DNA of 64,000 nt, from contig CAVUKI010000004.1 in assembly GCA_963741995.1 (NCBI GenBank), positions 1 to 64,000 of the forward strand. Reading direction: 5' to 3'. Below, in pieces: positions 51,611 through 60,197 of this stretch (position 1 is its first letter; the number at the start of each line of letters is the position of its first letter). Origin of the DNA: Bog-473 sp963741995 (lineage in GTDB: Bacteria; Actinomycetota; Acidimicrobiia; Acidimicrobiales; RAAP-2). The notes beneath the pieces are model-generated. The model had not been told where the DNA came from and searched no databases. It saw only the letters and a program-made list of their open reading frames with translations. Made by a program: the position numbers and the translations under genes.

Positions 51611-52752
51611 CGGGCCGTCGGCCGACCTCCCCCGCGACTTCACGTCTGAGCTCGCAGCGCTAGGGGAGCGGCTGGCCGAGGCGGAGCGCTATCTCGGGCG
51701 CGAGAAGCTCGAGGTGCGCCGGACCGAGCTCGAGGCCGAGGTGGCCCGGCCCGACCTCTGGGACGACGCCGACAACGCGCGCTCCGTGACCAAGGAGCTG
51801 GGACGGGTCTCCGCCGACCTGGAGCAGCTCGAGACGCTGCGAAGCGAGCTCGAGGACGCGCAGGCATTGCTCGAGCTGACTGACGAGTCTGCCGGCGAAG
51901 GCAGTGGCGACGCCGCGCTCGACGCCGAGTTGGTCGAGATGGTCGACGCCCTCGGGGCGCGCCTCGGAGCGTTGGAACTGCAGTCGCTGTTCTCCGGCGA
52001 ATACGACGAGTTCGACGCTGTGTGCGAGGTACACGCCGGCGCCGGCGGGACGGACGCGCAGGACTGGACCGAGGTGCTGCTCCGGATGTACCAGCGCTGG
52101 GCCGAGCGGCGCGGCTTCACCGTCGAGGTTGACGAGGCGACCGAGGGGCAGGAGGCGGGTCTGCTCTCGGCCACCTTCATCGTCCACGGCCGGTTCGCCT
52201 ACGGGCTGCTGGCCACCGAGCGCGGCGTGCACCGCCTGGTCCGGATGTCGCCCTTCGACTCGCAGCACCGCCGCCAGACGAGCTTCGCCTCCATGGACGT
52301 CACGCCCTTCCTCGAAGACGTCTCGTCCGAGGTGGAGATCGATGAGAAAGACCTGCGTATCGACACATATCGCTCCTCCGGGGCCGGGGGGCAGCACGTC
52401 AACAAGACGGATTCCGCCGTGCGCTTGACCCACCTGCCGACGGGGCTGGTGGTCTCCTGCCAGAACGAGCGCAGCCAGCACCAGAACAAGGCCAAGGCGA
52501 TGCAGATCCTCGGGGCCAAGTTGGCCGAGCGAGCCCGCATGGAGCGCCGGGCCGAGCTCGACGCGCTCGAGCGGCGACCGGGTCGACAACGCGTGGGGTA
52601 ACCAGATTCGCTCCTACGTGATGGCGCCGTACCAACTCGTCAAGGATCTCCGCACCAACTACGAAACGGGCAATGTCGAGGCGGTGCTCGACGGCGATCT
52701 CGATGCCTTCATGGAGGCCGAGTTGCGCCGCCAGCGCGAGGGCAGCTCGTAA
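51597..52752 (+). CDS. prfB: Peptide chain release factor 2, with a C-terminal frameshift
   Basis: The zero frame runs from ATG 51597 to TAA 52601 (334 residues). It has the RF2 SPF anticodon-like motif (218-220, MSPFDSQHRR) and GGQ (264-266, GAGGQHVNK). After LDALE the zero frame becomes RRPGRQRVG and stops. The +1 frame instead gives DRVDNAWGNQIRSYV, then QLVKDLRT and VLDGDLDAFMEAEL, ending at TAA 52752, which is the conserved RF2 C-terminus. One extra base near 52572-52575 explains this. It is not the classical prfB programmed shift, which sits near codon 25 on a UGA. It terminates translation at UAA and UGA. Either a sequence error or a real indel. Confidence 0.9.
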
Positions 52753-53609
52753 ATCCATTCGTGGCGCGCCATCCGCGCGGCGCGCGTGATCCAGTGCCAG
52801 CAGCAGCGTGTTGCCGCGGGCAGATGCGCAGTGGACCGAAGAGGACCCGGCATGTGTCGTACTGGTCGGACCGGCGCCGGGACATGCGACATGCCGGTCG
52901 CACCGTGCGCCGAGGCTCACCCGTGGTCGACACCGCGGCGACTCCGAAGCGCCTTCGCACCACATCGACACGTGGTGGCTGAGCGACCGAGCGACCGAGC
53001 GACCGAGCGATCGCCGCGATCGCCGCGCCACCCACCCGAGGGTTGCCGGCGACCCCTCTCGGCTGCTCTCTGGCGTTACTCGACTGCAAGCAATCCACCC
53101 GCGGGGTCACGACTACGACGACCGGCCGTGCCGAGATGACCCCCATGACCTGCCGCGACGTCGATCGAGACGCGGTGCCTTCGTGATCCCGTTCCCGGCA
53201 GAAGGCTGGCCGGTCGTCCGTCACCCGGCCGGCGCGGCGGGCCTGGACAGGCCGGCGGAAGCGGTCAGCGGTCAGCGGCCGGACGCCGGGTCCGCACTGG
53301 CGAGATCTCCCCGCGTTGGGGGCGGTGCGAAGCCGGCAGCTGGCCGGGTGCCCCCGCCGTGGCGAGCGCCATGCGGTGGCGGCGACGCCTGCCGAGGGAG
53401 CGTGGACACACTGGTTCCCGGTCGTGCGGCGATGGGAGCGACCAACGAGGAGCGGAGGGGACGAGCCCGCCCCGGGCGGTTCACTCGGTCATTCGGACGG
53501 CCGGGCGCTGTGACCTGCGCCGGAGCCTATGACCCGATACCGCGATACAGACTCGTTAGGATTGCGTGGTGCCCCGCCTGCGTCAGCTGGGGCGACACCT
53601 CTCCTACCG
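52753..53609. other. 857-nt non-coding stretch between prfB and ftsE
   Basis: No gene is supported on either strand. It contains the 8-nt tandem repeat at 52981-53012 and a GC-rich palindromic stretch (CGATCGCCGCGATCGCCGCG). Presumably the ftsEX promoter lies near its right end. Confidence 0.45.
52981..53012. repeat. 8-nt tandem repeat (GAGCGACC) x3 plus one variant
   Basis: Three exact units GAGCGACC at 52981-53004 and a fourth, GAGCGATC, at 53005-53012. A slippage-prone simple repeat in non-coding DNA. Confidence 0.85.
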
Positions 53610-54320
53610 ATGATCCGATTCGAAAACGTCACCAAGACCTATAAGGGATCGACGGTCGCATTGCGCGATATCACCGTTGAGATCGACAAGGGCGAATTCG
53701 TCTTCCTCGTCGGCGCGTCCGGATCCGGGAAGACCACTTTCATCCGGCTCCTGCTGCGCGAGGAGCTCCCGGACACGGGCCAGATCCTCGAGGCGGGCCG
53801 CAACATCGTGGAGTTGCCGAAATGGCGGGTGCCGTACCTGCGCCGCAACATCGGCTGCGTCTTCCAGGACTTCCGGCTCCTGCCGAACAAGACCGTGTTC
53901 GAGAACGTGGCCTTTGCCCTGGAGGTCATCGGTCGACCCCGTCACGTCGTGGCCAACCAGGTGCCCCAGGTGCTGGACCTGGTCGGTCTGGCCAACAAGC
54001 GGGACAACTTGCCCGGGGAGCTCTCGGGTGGGGAACAGCAGCGTGTCGCGGTGGCCCGCGCCTTCGTCAACCGGCCCCTCATTCTGCTGGCGGACGAGCC
54101 CACGGGGAACCTCGACCCGCAGACCAGTCAGGGCATCATGCAGCTGCTCGACCGCATCAACCGGACCGGGACGACCGTGGTGGTGGCCACGCACGACGAG
54201 GTCCTGGTGGACAAAATGCGTCGGCGCGTCATTGAGCTGAGCAACGGGCGAATGGTGCGAGACCAGGCGCGCGGCGTGTACGGCTTCGACGGCTCCGGGC
54301 AAGGGCAGGAGGCCGTCTAG
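53610..54320 (+). CDS. ftsE: Cell-division ABC ATPase FtsE
   Basis: 236 residues from ATG 53610; the longer frame has no support. Walker A GASGSGKT, signature LSGGEQQRV, Walker B LLADEPTGNLD, and the family-typical MIRFENVTKTYKGSTVALRD start. With FtsX it forms the divisome complex that activates cell-wall hydrolases. Its stop is followed immediately by the ftsX GTG. Confidence 0.97.
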   Translation: MIRFENVTKTYKGSTVALRDITVEIDKGEFVFLVGASGSGKTTFIRLLLREELPDTGQILEAGRNIVELPKWRVPYLRRNIGCVFQDFRLLPNKTVFENVAFALEVIGRPRHVVANQVPQVLDLVGLANKRDNLPGELSGGEQQRVAVARAFVNRPLILLADEPTGNLDPQTSQGIMQLLDRINRTGTTVVVATHDEVLVDKMRRRVIELSNGRMVRDQARGVYGFDGSGQGQEAV

Positions 54321-55208
54321 GTGGCAGTTTCAGTTGACTACGTCGTCCGCGAGACGGCGTCGAACCTGTGGCGGAACCGTCTCATGACGATCGCCGCCGT
54401 CCTGACTGTCGCCGTCTCGCTGTCGTTGGTGGGCGCGGCACTGCTGCTGCGCCAAGGTTCGGCCAACGCCACCGGAACGCTGGAGCGGGGCACCCAGGTC
54501 ACTGTCTGGATGCAGCCCAATGCCAATGCGCAGGAGATTTCCGCGGTGGGCACCGAACTGTCCCAGCTGAACTACGTCGCGCAGCCGTGCGCCTACTGGA
54601 ACAAGGCGCGCAACTTCTCCGAGGCTCGGCGGCTGCTTCCCTCGGACGTCTTCCAGGCGACCACCGAATCGGAGATGCCGACCTCCTACTGGTGCACCCC
54701 CATTGCGTTGACCGACGCGGCCCAGGTCGTGCACACCTTCAGCGGCACCGCCGGCGTCCTGTCCGTGACCGAGCCTCAGCAGACCATCCACAACGAAGAG
54801 ACCGTGATCAACGTCTCGAAGTGGGTCTGCCTGGCTGTGGCGATCGTCCTGATCATCTCGGCGGCCGTCCTGATCCTGAACACCATCCGGATGGCCATCT
54901 TCGCCCGACGTCGCGAGGTATCAGTGATGAAGCTGGTTGGGGCCACCAACTGGTTCATTCGCATCCCATTCATGTCCGAAGGCCTCTTGCAGGGCCTGTT
55001 GGGATCGTTGCTGGCTGCGGTCGTCGTCTATTTCGTGTACCTCTTCATCAATCACGAAGGTGGCGGACGGACGACCAGCAACATCTTCACTGCGATGCAC
55101 ATGTCGGGTTCCGAGGTCCTGTTGACCAACGTCGTCGTGGTCATTGTCGGCATGGCGATCGGCTCCATCGGCTCTGCCATCGCGATCCGACGCTTCCTCG
55201 ACGTCTGA
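54321..55208 (+). CDS. ftsX: Cell-division membrane protein FtsX
   Basis: 295 residues, GTG start directly after the ftsE stop. Four transmembrane helices: NRLMTIAAVLTVAVSLSLVG near the N-terminus, then a large extracytoplasmic domain, then three C-terminal helices (AVAIVLIISAAVLILN; GLLGSLLAAVVVYFVYLF; VVVVIVGMAIGSIGSAIAIR). The extracytoplasmic loop contains two Cys and would contact a hydrolase such as the RipC type. The usual downstream M23 peptidase and smpB genes are not found here. Confidence 0.95.
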   Translation: MAVSVDYVVRETASNLWRNRLMTIAAVLTVAVSLSLVGAALLLRQGSANATGTLERGTQVTVWMQPNANAQEISAVGTELSQLNYVAQPCAYWNKARNFSEARRLLPSDVFQATTESEMPTSYWCTPIALTDAAQVVHTFSGTAGVLSVTEPQQTIHNEETVINVSKWVCLAVAIVLIISAAVLILNTIRMAIFARRREVSVMKLVGATNWFIRIPFMSEGLLQGLLGSLLAAVVVYFVYLFINHEGGGRTTSNIFTAMHMSGSEVLLTNVVVVIVGMAIGSIGSAIAIRRFLDV

Positions 55209-55212
55209 CGGC

Positions 55213-55488
55213 GTGACGGGCCGGCGGGACGCAGCCGCGAACGGCTCGAAGCCGGACCTGTCGCAGTCTCGCTTCTTCTGCAACAACGCCCGGAAGGGAT
55301 CACTGGTGTGCGCCATCTTGGCCTTCGTTGCGCTGGTGATCGGTGGGGGCTTCGCCGAGATCAGCTCGAACGGGTCGCCGACGTCGCTCGAGACGGCAGT
55401 TGTCCGCTGGATCATCCTGGGATCCCTCGTCATCGGGCTGACCCTCTATGTGATCGGCGGTCGGACGCTCCGCAGCGGCCGGAGCTGA
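55213..55488 (+). CDS. Small two-helix membrane protein downstream of ftsX
   Basis: 91 residues from GTG 55213, 4 nt after the ftsX stop. A polar N-terminus with one Cys, then two hydrophobic helices (GSLVCAILAFVALVIGGGFA; WIILGSLVIGLTLYVIGG). Coupled to ftsEX by spacing. Function unknown; a divisome accessory role is possible. Confidence 0.6.
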   Translation: MTGRRDAAANGSKPDLSQSRFFCNNARKGSLVCAILAFVALVIGGGFAEISSNGSPTSLETAVVRWIILGSLVIGLTLYVIGGRTLRSGRS

Positions 55489-55567
55489 TGGCCTCCCGTC
55501 GGGCCTGCAGTCCCAGACCTCGACGAGCTGCGCAACGCTGCGGCGCCATGTGGGCCAGACTGACGGC

Positions 55568-55789
55568 ATGGGGAGTGCCGGTGACAAGCCCAGGAAGCAA
55601 AAGCGGCGGTTGGCCAAGGTGCCGAAGTACGAGGAGCCCAACACGTTGCCGGCGCCCGGCCTGACGGGGAGCTCCGGAGGCGTGTACGGATCGCGCTACG
55701 GGCACTCGGCCGACCACCATCAGGAGAAGAAGCCAGGACGGTTCGGCGCGTTCGTCCTCCGCTGCCTGGGGATGAAGCCGAAGTCCTAG
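55568..55789 (+). CDS. Small basic hypothetical protein
   Basis: 73 residues (ATG 55568; GTG 55550 possible). Basic N-terminus (KPRKQKRRLAKVPKYEEPNT), a Gly/Ser/Tyr/His middle and a C-terminus FGAFVLRCLGMKPKS. No family recognised. Composition is protein-like and spacing between ftsX and ssb is plausible. Confidence 0.5.
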   Translation: MGSAGDKPRKQKRRLAKVPKYEEPNTLPAPGLTGSSGGVYGSRYGHSADHHQEKKPGRFGAFVLRCLGMKPKS

Positions 55790-55913
55790 GCATACACCCG
55801 GGCCCGGTGCAATTCGGGCTCGGTGAGGTTCGCTGCAAGGTTCGCGCCAAGGAGAGGCCATCACGCTGGGCCGCGCCCTCGGACGGAGGGCGTGCACGAA
55901 AGCGAGGATGCAG

Positions 55914-56333
55914 ATGGCCAATACCACCACGATCACCGGGAACCTGACCCGTGAACCCGAGATCCGCTACACCCGCGAGGGGCAGGCAACGGCCCAGCTC
56001 GGCGTCGCCGTGAACCGGCGCTGGCAGGACCGTACGACTCAGGAATGGCAGGAGTCGACGTCCTTCTTCGACGTCATCTGCTGGCGCGATCTGGCGGAGA
56101 ACGTGGCGCTGAGCCTGACCAAGGGCATGCGCGTCGTCGTGACCGGTCGACTGGAGCACCGGACGTGGGAGACCGAGGAGGGAGAGCACCGTTCCAAGGT
56201 GGAGATCACGGCGGACGAAGTGGGCGCCAGCATGCGTTTCGCCACCGTCGACGTCCACAAGGTGGAGCGGCGCGGGTCGGCCTCGCCGGAGAGCGCTGAA
56301 GACGGGGCCGGGGCGTTGGCGGTCGAGGCCTGA
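55914..56333 (+). CDS. ssb: Single-stranded DNA-binding protein
   Basis: 139 residues from ATG 55914; the ATG at 55908 is less likely because AGCGAGG (55901-55907) would abut it. OB-fold signature: TTTITGNLTREPEIRYTREG, LGVAVNRRWQ, FFDVICWRDLAENVALSL, GMRVVVTGRLEHRTWE. The C-terminal acidic DDDIPF-type tip is absent and the tail ends ALAVEA, so this may be an accessory or specialised SSB rather than the replicative one next to rpsF/rpsR. Confidence 0.9.
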   Translation: MANTTTITGNLTREPEIRYTREGQATAQLGVAVNRRWQDRTTQEWQESTSFFDVICWRDLAENVALSLTKGMRVVVTGRLEHRTWETEEGEHRSKVEITADEVGASMRFATVDVHKVERRGSASPESAEDGAGALAVEA

Positions 56334-56528
56334 GTGGCGCCGTGGCTCATCGCCACGCCCGTATGCCCGACGCTGGCGACGCTGGCGGCGCACCTGGCCG
56401 GATCGACAGCACGTGTTGTCGTCGATCCGGCCGTCGCCGCGGGAGCGACGGCGGCCGCTGTCATCTGTGCCGGTGCAATGCTGCTGCGCAGCCGAGCTCG
56501 GCCGCGGGCTCGAGACCGGGCGCCATGA
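56334..56528 (+). CDS. Possible small hydrophobic protein after ssb
   Basis: 64 codons from a GTG immediately after the ssb stop. Ala-rich hydrophobic (PVCPTLATLAAHLAGSTARV, ATAAAVICAGAMLL) with an Arg-rich end. Translational coupling is the only support; it could be spurious high-GC frame. Confidence 0.3.
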   Translation: MAPWLIATPVCPTLATLAAHLAGSTARVVVDPAVAAGATAAAVICAGAMLLRSRARPRARDRAP

Positions 56529-56535
56529 TCGAGGT

Positions 56536-57000
56536 TCAGTCCCCGGTGCTGGCTCCGTCCGCCACGGCGGTGTTGCCTTCGGGCTCGTAACGCAGCGAGA
56601 GCGAGTTGACGCAGTAGCGCTGCCCGGTGTCGGTCGGCCCATCGGGGAAGACGTGCCCCAGATGTCCACCGCACCGGGCGCACAGGATCTCGGTGCGCGC
56701 CATGCCGAAGCCGCGCTCCTTGCGTTCCAGCACGGTCCCCGCGGCGGCGGCCCGATCGAAGCTGGGCCAGCCCGTGCCGGACTCGAACTTTGCATCGGTG
56801 TCGAAGAGCTCGGCGCCGCAGCCGGCACAGCAGAAGACACCCGCCCCGTCGACGTGCAAAAGGTCGCCCGACCAGGGCGGCTCGGTCCCGGCCCGGCGCA
56901 GGACGGCGTAGCGGTCAGCGGGGAGCTCCGCCTTCCACTCCTCGTCCGACTTGGTGACCTCGAATGTCGCCTCTCCTCCACGGGATTTGCGGGTGAACAT
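56536..57000 (-). CDS. msrB: Peptide-methionine (R)-S-oxide reductase MsrB
   Basis: 154 residues from ATG 57000. Reduces methionine-R-sulfoxide in oxidised proteins. Zinc cysteines C58-x2-C61 (CAGC) and C107-x2-C110 (CARC), catalytic Cys130 in RYCVNSLSL, and the conserved GTGWPSF and GGHLGHVF are all present. Cytoplasmic form with no leader. Confidence 0.96.
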   Translation of the reverse strand: MFTRKSRGGEATFEVTKSDEEWKAELPADRYAVLRRAGTEPPWSGDLLHVDGAGVFCCAGCGAELFDTDAKFESGTGWPSFDRAAAAGTVLERKERGFGMARTEILCARCGGHLGHVFPDGPTDTGQRYCVNSLSLRYEPEGNTAVADGASTGD

Positions 57001-57176
57001 GGTGAGCCTTTCTCTGCAACGGGAGTGCCCCACCCCTGCTCAGGAGCATCTCTCCTGCGTACGACGGCAGTTGGTCTGCGGTTTGACAACTCTCGGACAA
57101 CGTATGGAAACTCCCTGGTGTTCGGCGTCCGGTGGCCGCCAGAGGGGGGGTGCAGGTCTGTGCGGAGGTGCCCGGA

Positions 57177-57404
57177 GTGGACACTCGGAAGAGGGTCAAG
57201 CTGTTCGTCGTCGGCGTGCTCCTGGGGATGAGCATGTTTCTCATCGGCGGCGTGGGAGTGGTGCCGGCGCACAAATCGCAGGAGCCGACGACCCAGCTGC
57301 AACCGTGGCTTCAGAGGACGGTGTGCGACTACCCGACGGTGGTTGATTGCACATCACAAGGGGCGGTGGTGACGTCGCCCGCAGTTGCGCACAGTCCGAG
57401 CTGA
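57177..57404 (+). CDS. Small protein with N-terminal hydrophobic segment
   Basis: 75 residues from GTG 57177. A signal-peptide or anchor-like start (RKRVKLFVVGVLLGMSMFLIGGVGVVPAH), then a short polar segment with two Cys (CDYPTVVDC). Divergent from msrB and convergent with the amidohydrolase. A small secreted or anchored peptide is plausible. Confidence 0.45.
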   Translation: MDTRKRVKLFVVGVLLGMSMFLIGGVGVVPAHKSQEPTTQLQPWLQRTVCDYPTVVDCTSQGAVVTSPAVAHSPS

Positions 57405-57419
57405 CACGGCGCACTCGGT

Positions 57420-58625
57420 TCAAGCCGCCAGGCCGGCGGCTGCGTTGCCCATGAGGAAGAGGAAGTTGTCGGCGTAGAACTGCTGGCGTACCTCTGTACC
57501 AACGTCGCCGAGCGAAGCCTCGAAGCGCTCGAGTGGCTTGCGCCCTCCCTCCACATGTGGATAGTCGGACGAGAACAGCACCAGATCGGCGCCGGCCTGC
57601 TCCACGATCCAGCCGACGTCCTCGGTCGGGTAGGGCGTGAAGCGGCACTGGCGGTGCACGTAGTCGCTCGGCCGGAGCGAGAGCGCCTGGAGTCGTTCCT
57701 CGTGGCGGTGGAAGGCCTCGAAGGCGGATTCCATCTGGCGCAGCCATGACGGCACCCAGATAGCCCCCTGCTCGATCACGCCGATGCGGAGATCCGGAAA
57801 CGCCTCGAGCACCCCGTCGAAGATCAGCGTGGCCAGCGTCTGGGCCGGCGGGACGGGGATGCCCATGTAGTCGACGGAACGGAAGTTCTCCTCGCCGCCG
57901 TGGAAATCAGGCGGCACCGGCTTGCCGTTGCGGAAGTAGTTCGGGTCGACGAGGGTCCCCGTGCCCCCCACGTGGAACACGACGGGGATGCCCGCTTCCT
58001 CGGCCCGGGCCCACACGCCGAACAAGTCGGTGTGGCTGGGCGATGACCGCGGTGGGCATCCCGAGGCGATCAAGAGGGCCGCCGCGCCCTGCGCCAGTGC
58101 GTCCTCGGTGGCGGACACCGCGCGGGCCGGGTCGACCAGCGGGATGTACAGGGAGGGCAACAGGCGCCGGTCGACCGCGCAGAACTCGAGCATGCCCCGG
58201 TTGTGGGCGCGGGCGGCGGCGTAGGCCAGCTCGGCGTCGGCGTGCTCCATGTCGTGCAGCCGCCCGTTGTGGAACGTGTTGAAGACGAGCTGGCTCGAGA
58301 ACCCGAGCAAGTCGAGCGCGCGTCCACGGTCCTCTGGAATGAACGATCCTGTGGCGGCGAAGTTCTTGCGCGCCATGATCTCCGCCTCCTCGTGTGCCCG
58401 GTACTCGGGTGAGGCGTGACGCGCCCGCAGCGCATCGAAGGCCGCGATGAGGTCGCGCTGCTGGTCGGCCGGATCGCCGGTCTGGCGCAGCTCGTTCCCC
58501 CCCGGGTAGCGCAGGACAGGCAGCCGGTCCCGGTAGGCGGCCTCCGCGTGGTCCTGCAGCCATGTGGGCGTCTCCATGATGTGGGCGTCGGCGTCGTGGA
58601 CGATCCGGCCCTGGGAGTAGGCCAT
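57420..58625 (-). CDS. Amidohydrolase-2 family metal-dependent hydrolase
   Basis: 401 residues. TIM-barrel amidohydrolase (ACMSD-like): metal-binding HDADAHIMETP at the N-terminus, VVFHVGG in the middle, LVFSSDYPHVEGG with the catalytic Asp near the C-terminus. Such enzymes act as decarboxylases or hydrolases in ring-compound catabolism. It is divergent from the CoA-transferase gene of the steroid-type cluster, so a role in that pathway is plausible. Confidence 0.87.
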   Translation of the reverse strand: MAYSQGRIVHDADAHIMETPTWLQDHAEAAYRDRLPVLRYPGGNELRQTGDPADQQRDLIAAFDALRARHASPEYRAHEEAEIMARKNFAATGSFIPEDRGRALDLLGFSSQLVFNTFHNGRLHDMEHADAELAYAAARAHNRGMLEFCAVDRRLLPSLYIPLVDPARAVSATEDALAQGAAALLIASGCPPRSSPSHTDLFGVWARAEEAGIPVVFHVGGTGTLVDPNYFRNGKPVPPDFHGGEENFRSVDYMGIPVPPAQTLATLIFDGVLEAFPDLRIGVIEQGAIWVPSWLRQMESAFEAFHRHEERLQALSLRPSDYVHRQCRFTPYPTEDVGWIVEQAGADLVLFSSDYPHVEGGRKPLERFEASLGDVGTEVRQQFYADNFLFLMGNAAAGLAA

Positions 58626-58754
58626 GTCTCTCTCCCTCCCTCTGGCACTCCGCTCGTGCCGTGGCGGTCATGGCGTCGTGTCGCGGTGCGTTGGCCAGTA
58701 TTCCAGGCCCGGACGCCCGCCGGCCCGGCACCGGGCACGCCCTACGATGCCGGC

Positions 58755-60152
58755 ATGGGAGCGGACCTGGTCACGGGGCTGTTGGCGGAGGTGGGATTGC
58801 CCGCCGCCCTGGCCGATCGGGTGACGCTGCTCGGACAGGGCCAGCCCTACGCCACGCCGTTCCCCGTGGTCGAGTGCGCCGCCTCGGTCCTGGGTTGCAT
58901 CGGCGCGGCGGCGTCACTGCTCTGGGAGGAGCGCACGGGCGAGACGCAACCGGTCACCGTGGAGCGGGGACACGCCGGAGCGTCGCTGGTCGGGTTCCAG
59001 CTCCAGCGGCTGGAAGGCGGGAACCTGCCGGCCGCGCCGATGAGCCGGGAGCGCCCGCTCGTCAAGCTGTACCGCTGCCGAGATGGGCGGTGGGTCCACC
59101 TGCAGGGTCAGTTCGCTCATCTCGCGGCGCGCACCTGCGAGGTCCTCGGGTGCGACGTGGACAGCGGCGGCGATGTGGTGGCTGGCCGGGTGGCCCGCTG
59201 GGACGCACCCGCCCTCGAGGACGCGCTGGCGGACGCCGGGACGTGTGGTGCGATGGCGCGCACGGCAGAGGAGTGGTCGGCCCATCCGCAGGCCGAGGCC
59301 ATCGCGCCGCTCGGCCGGGTCAGCGTCGAGAAGATCGGGGAGAGTGCCCCCGAGGCTCCCCGCGGCTCGCAGCGCCCACTCGAGGGCGTGCGCGTGCTCG
59401 ATCTCAGCCGCCTGCTGGCCGGACCGACCAATGCCCGCACGTTGGCCGAACAGGGGGCGGAGGTGCTGCTCGTCAACTCGCCCCGGTTGGAGAACATCCC
59501 CCTCTTCGTCATGGATACGAGCCACGGCAAGCGTTCTTGCCGCCTGGACCTCGACGATCCCGCCGGCGCGGCTGCCCTGCGCGCGCTGGCCCGGGGGGCC
59601 GACGTCTTCACGCAGGGCTATCGCGGCGGCTCGTTGGCGCGCCGGGGCTTCGGGCCCCACGAGCTGGCAGAGCTCCGTCCGGGCATGGTGGCGGTGAGCA
59701 TCAATTGCTACGGCGACGACGGCCCCTGGCAGCGACGCCCCGGGTGGGAGCAGATGGCCCAGACCGTCTCGGGCATGGTCGTCGGTCAGGGCGGGCGCGA
59801 TCACCCCGAGCTGCTTCCCGCCGCGGCCTGCGACTACACCACCGGGTACCTCGCCGCCCTGGGCACCATGGCCGCCCTGTGGCGCCGTGCCCACCAGGGG
59901 GGCAGCTATCTCGTGCGCGTCTCGCTCTGCCAAACTGCCCGGTGGTTCACCGAGGCCCCGGATGCGCCGGGCGAGCCGACAGGTTTCGGCGACCTCGGCC
60001 CGTACCTCACGACCAGCGACACGCCCTACGGTCGGCTGCACCACCTGGGCCCGGTGGCCGCCCTGCCCCTCACGCCGGGCCGTTGGGAGGTGCCCACGTC
60101 GCCGATCGGCACCCACCCCCCGGCGTGGCAGGAGGCCACGGCCCGGATCTGA
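58755..60152 (+). CDS. CaiB/BaiF-type (class III) CoA-transferase
   Basis: 465 residues from ATG 58755. Conserved class III features: GVRVLDLSRLLAGPTNARTL (family-start motif, here at about 215), LDLDDPAGAAALRALARGAD, GFGPHELAELRPGMVAVSIN and YGDDGPWQRRPGWEQM. An N-terminal domain of about 210 residues precedes the usual start, giving a fused or split-domain layout also seen in steroid clusters. Likely moves CoA between acids in the pathway of the genes that follow. Confidence 0.85.
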   Translation: MGADLVTGLLAEVGLPAALADRVTLLGQGQPYATPFPVVECAASVLGCIGAAASLLWEERTGETQPVTVERGHAGASLVGFQLQRLEGGNLPAAPMSRERPLVKLYRCRDGRWVHLQGQFAHLAARTCEVLGCDVDSGGDVVAGRVARWDAPALEDALADAGTCGAMARTAEEWSAHPQAEAIAPLGRVSVEKIGESAPEAPRGSQRPLEGVRVLDLSRLLAGPTNARTLAEQGAEVLLVNSPRLENIPLFVMDTSHGKRSCRLDLDDPAGAAALRALARGADVFTQGYRGGSLARRGFGPHELAELRPGMVAVSINCYGDDGPWQRRPGWEQMAQTVSGMVVGQGGRDHPELLPAAACDYTTGYLAALGTMAALWRRAHQGGSYLVRVSLCQTARWFTEAPDAPGEPTGFGDLGPYLTTSDTPYGRLHHLGPVAALPLTPGRWEVPTSPIGTHPPAWQEATARI

Positions 60153-60197
60153 CGACCCGTCAGGTCGGGTGCCCCGGCTTGGCTACGCTCCCCGGCG

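Noticed and set aside
48422..51643. A 1073-codon open frame antisense to secA
   Set aside because: It is a high-GC shadow: the plus strand encodes an unmistakable SecA, and the antisense product has no domain-like features.
51597..52601. Classical programmed +1 frameshift of prfB
   Set aside because: No early UGA with an upstream Shine-Dalgarno-like slip site is present; the observed shift is near the 3' end on UAA.
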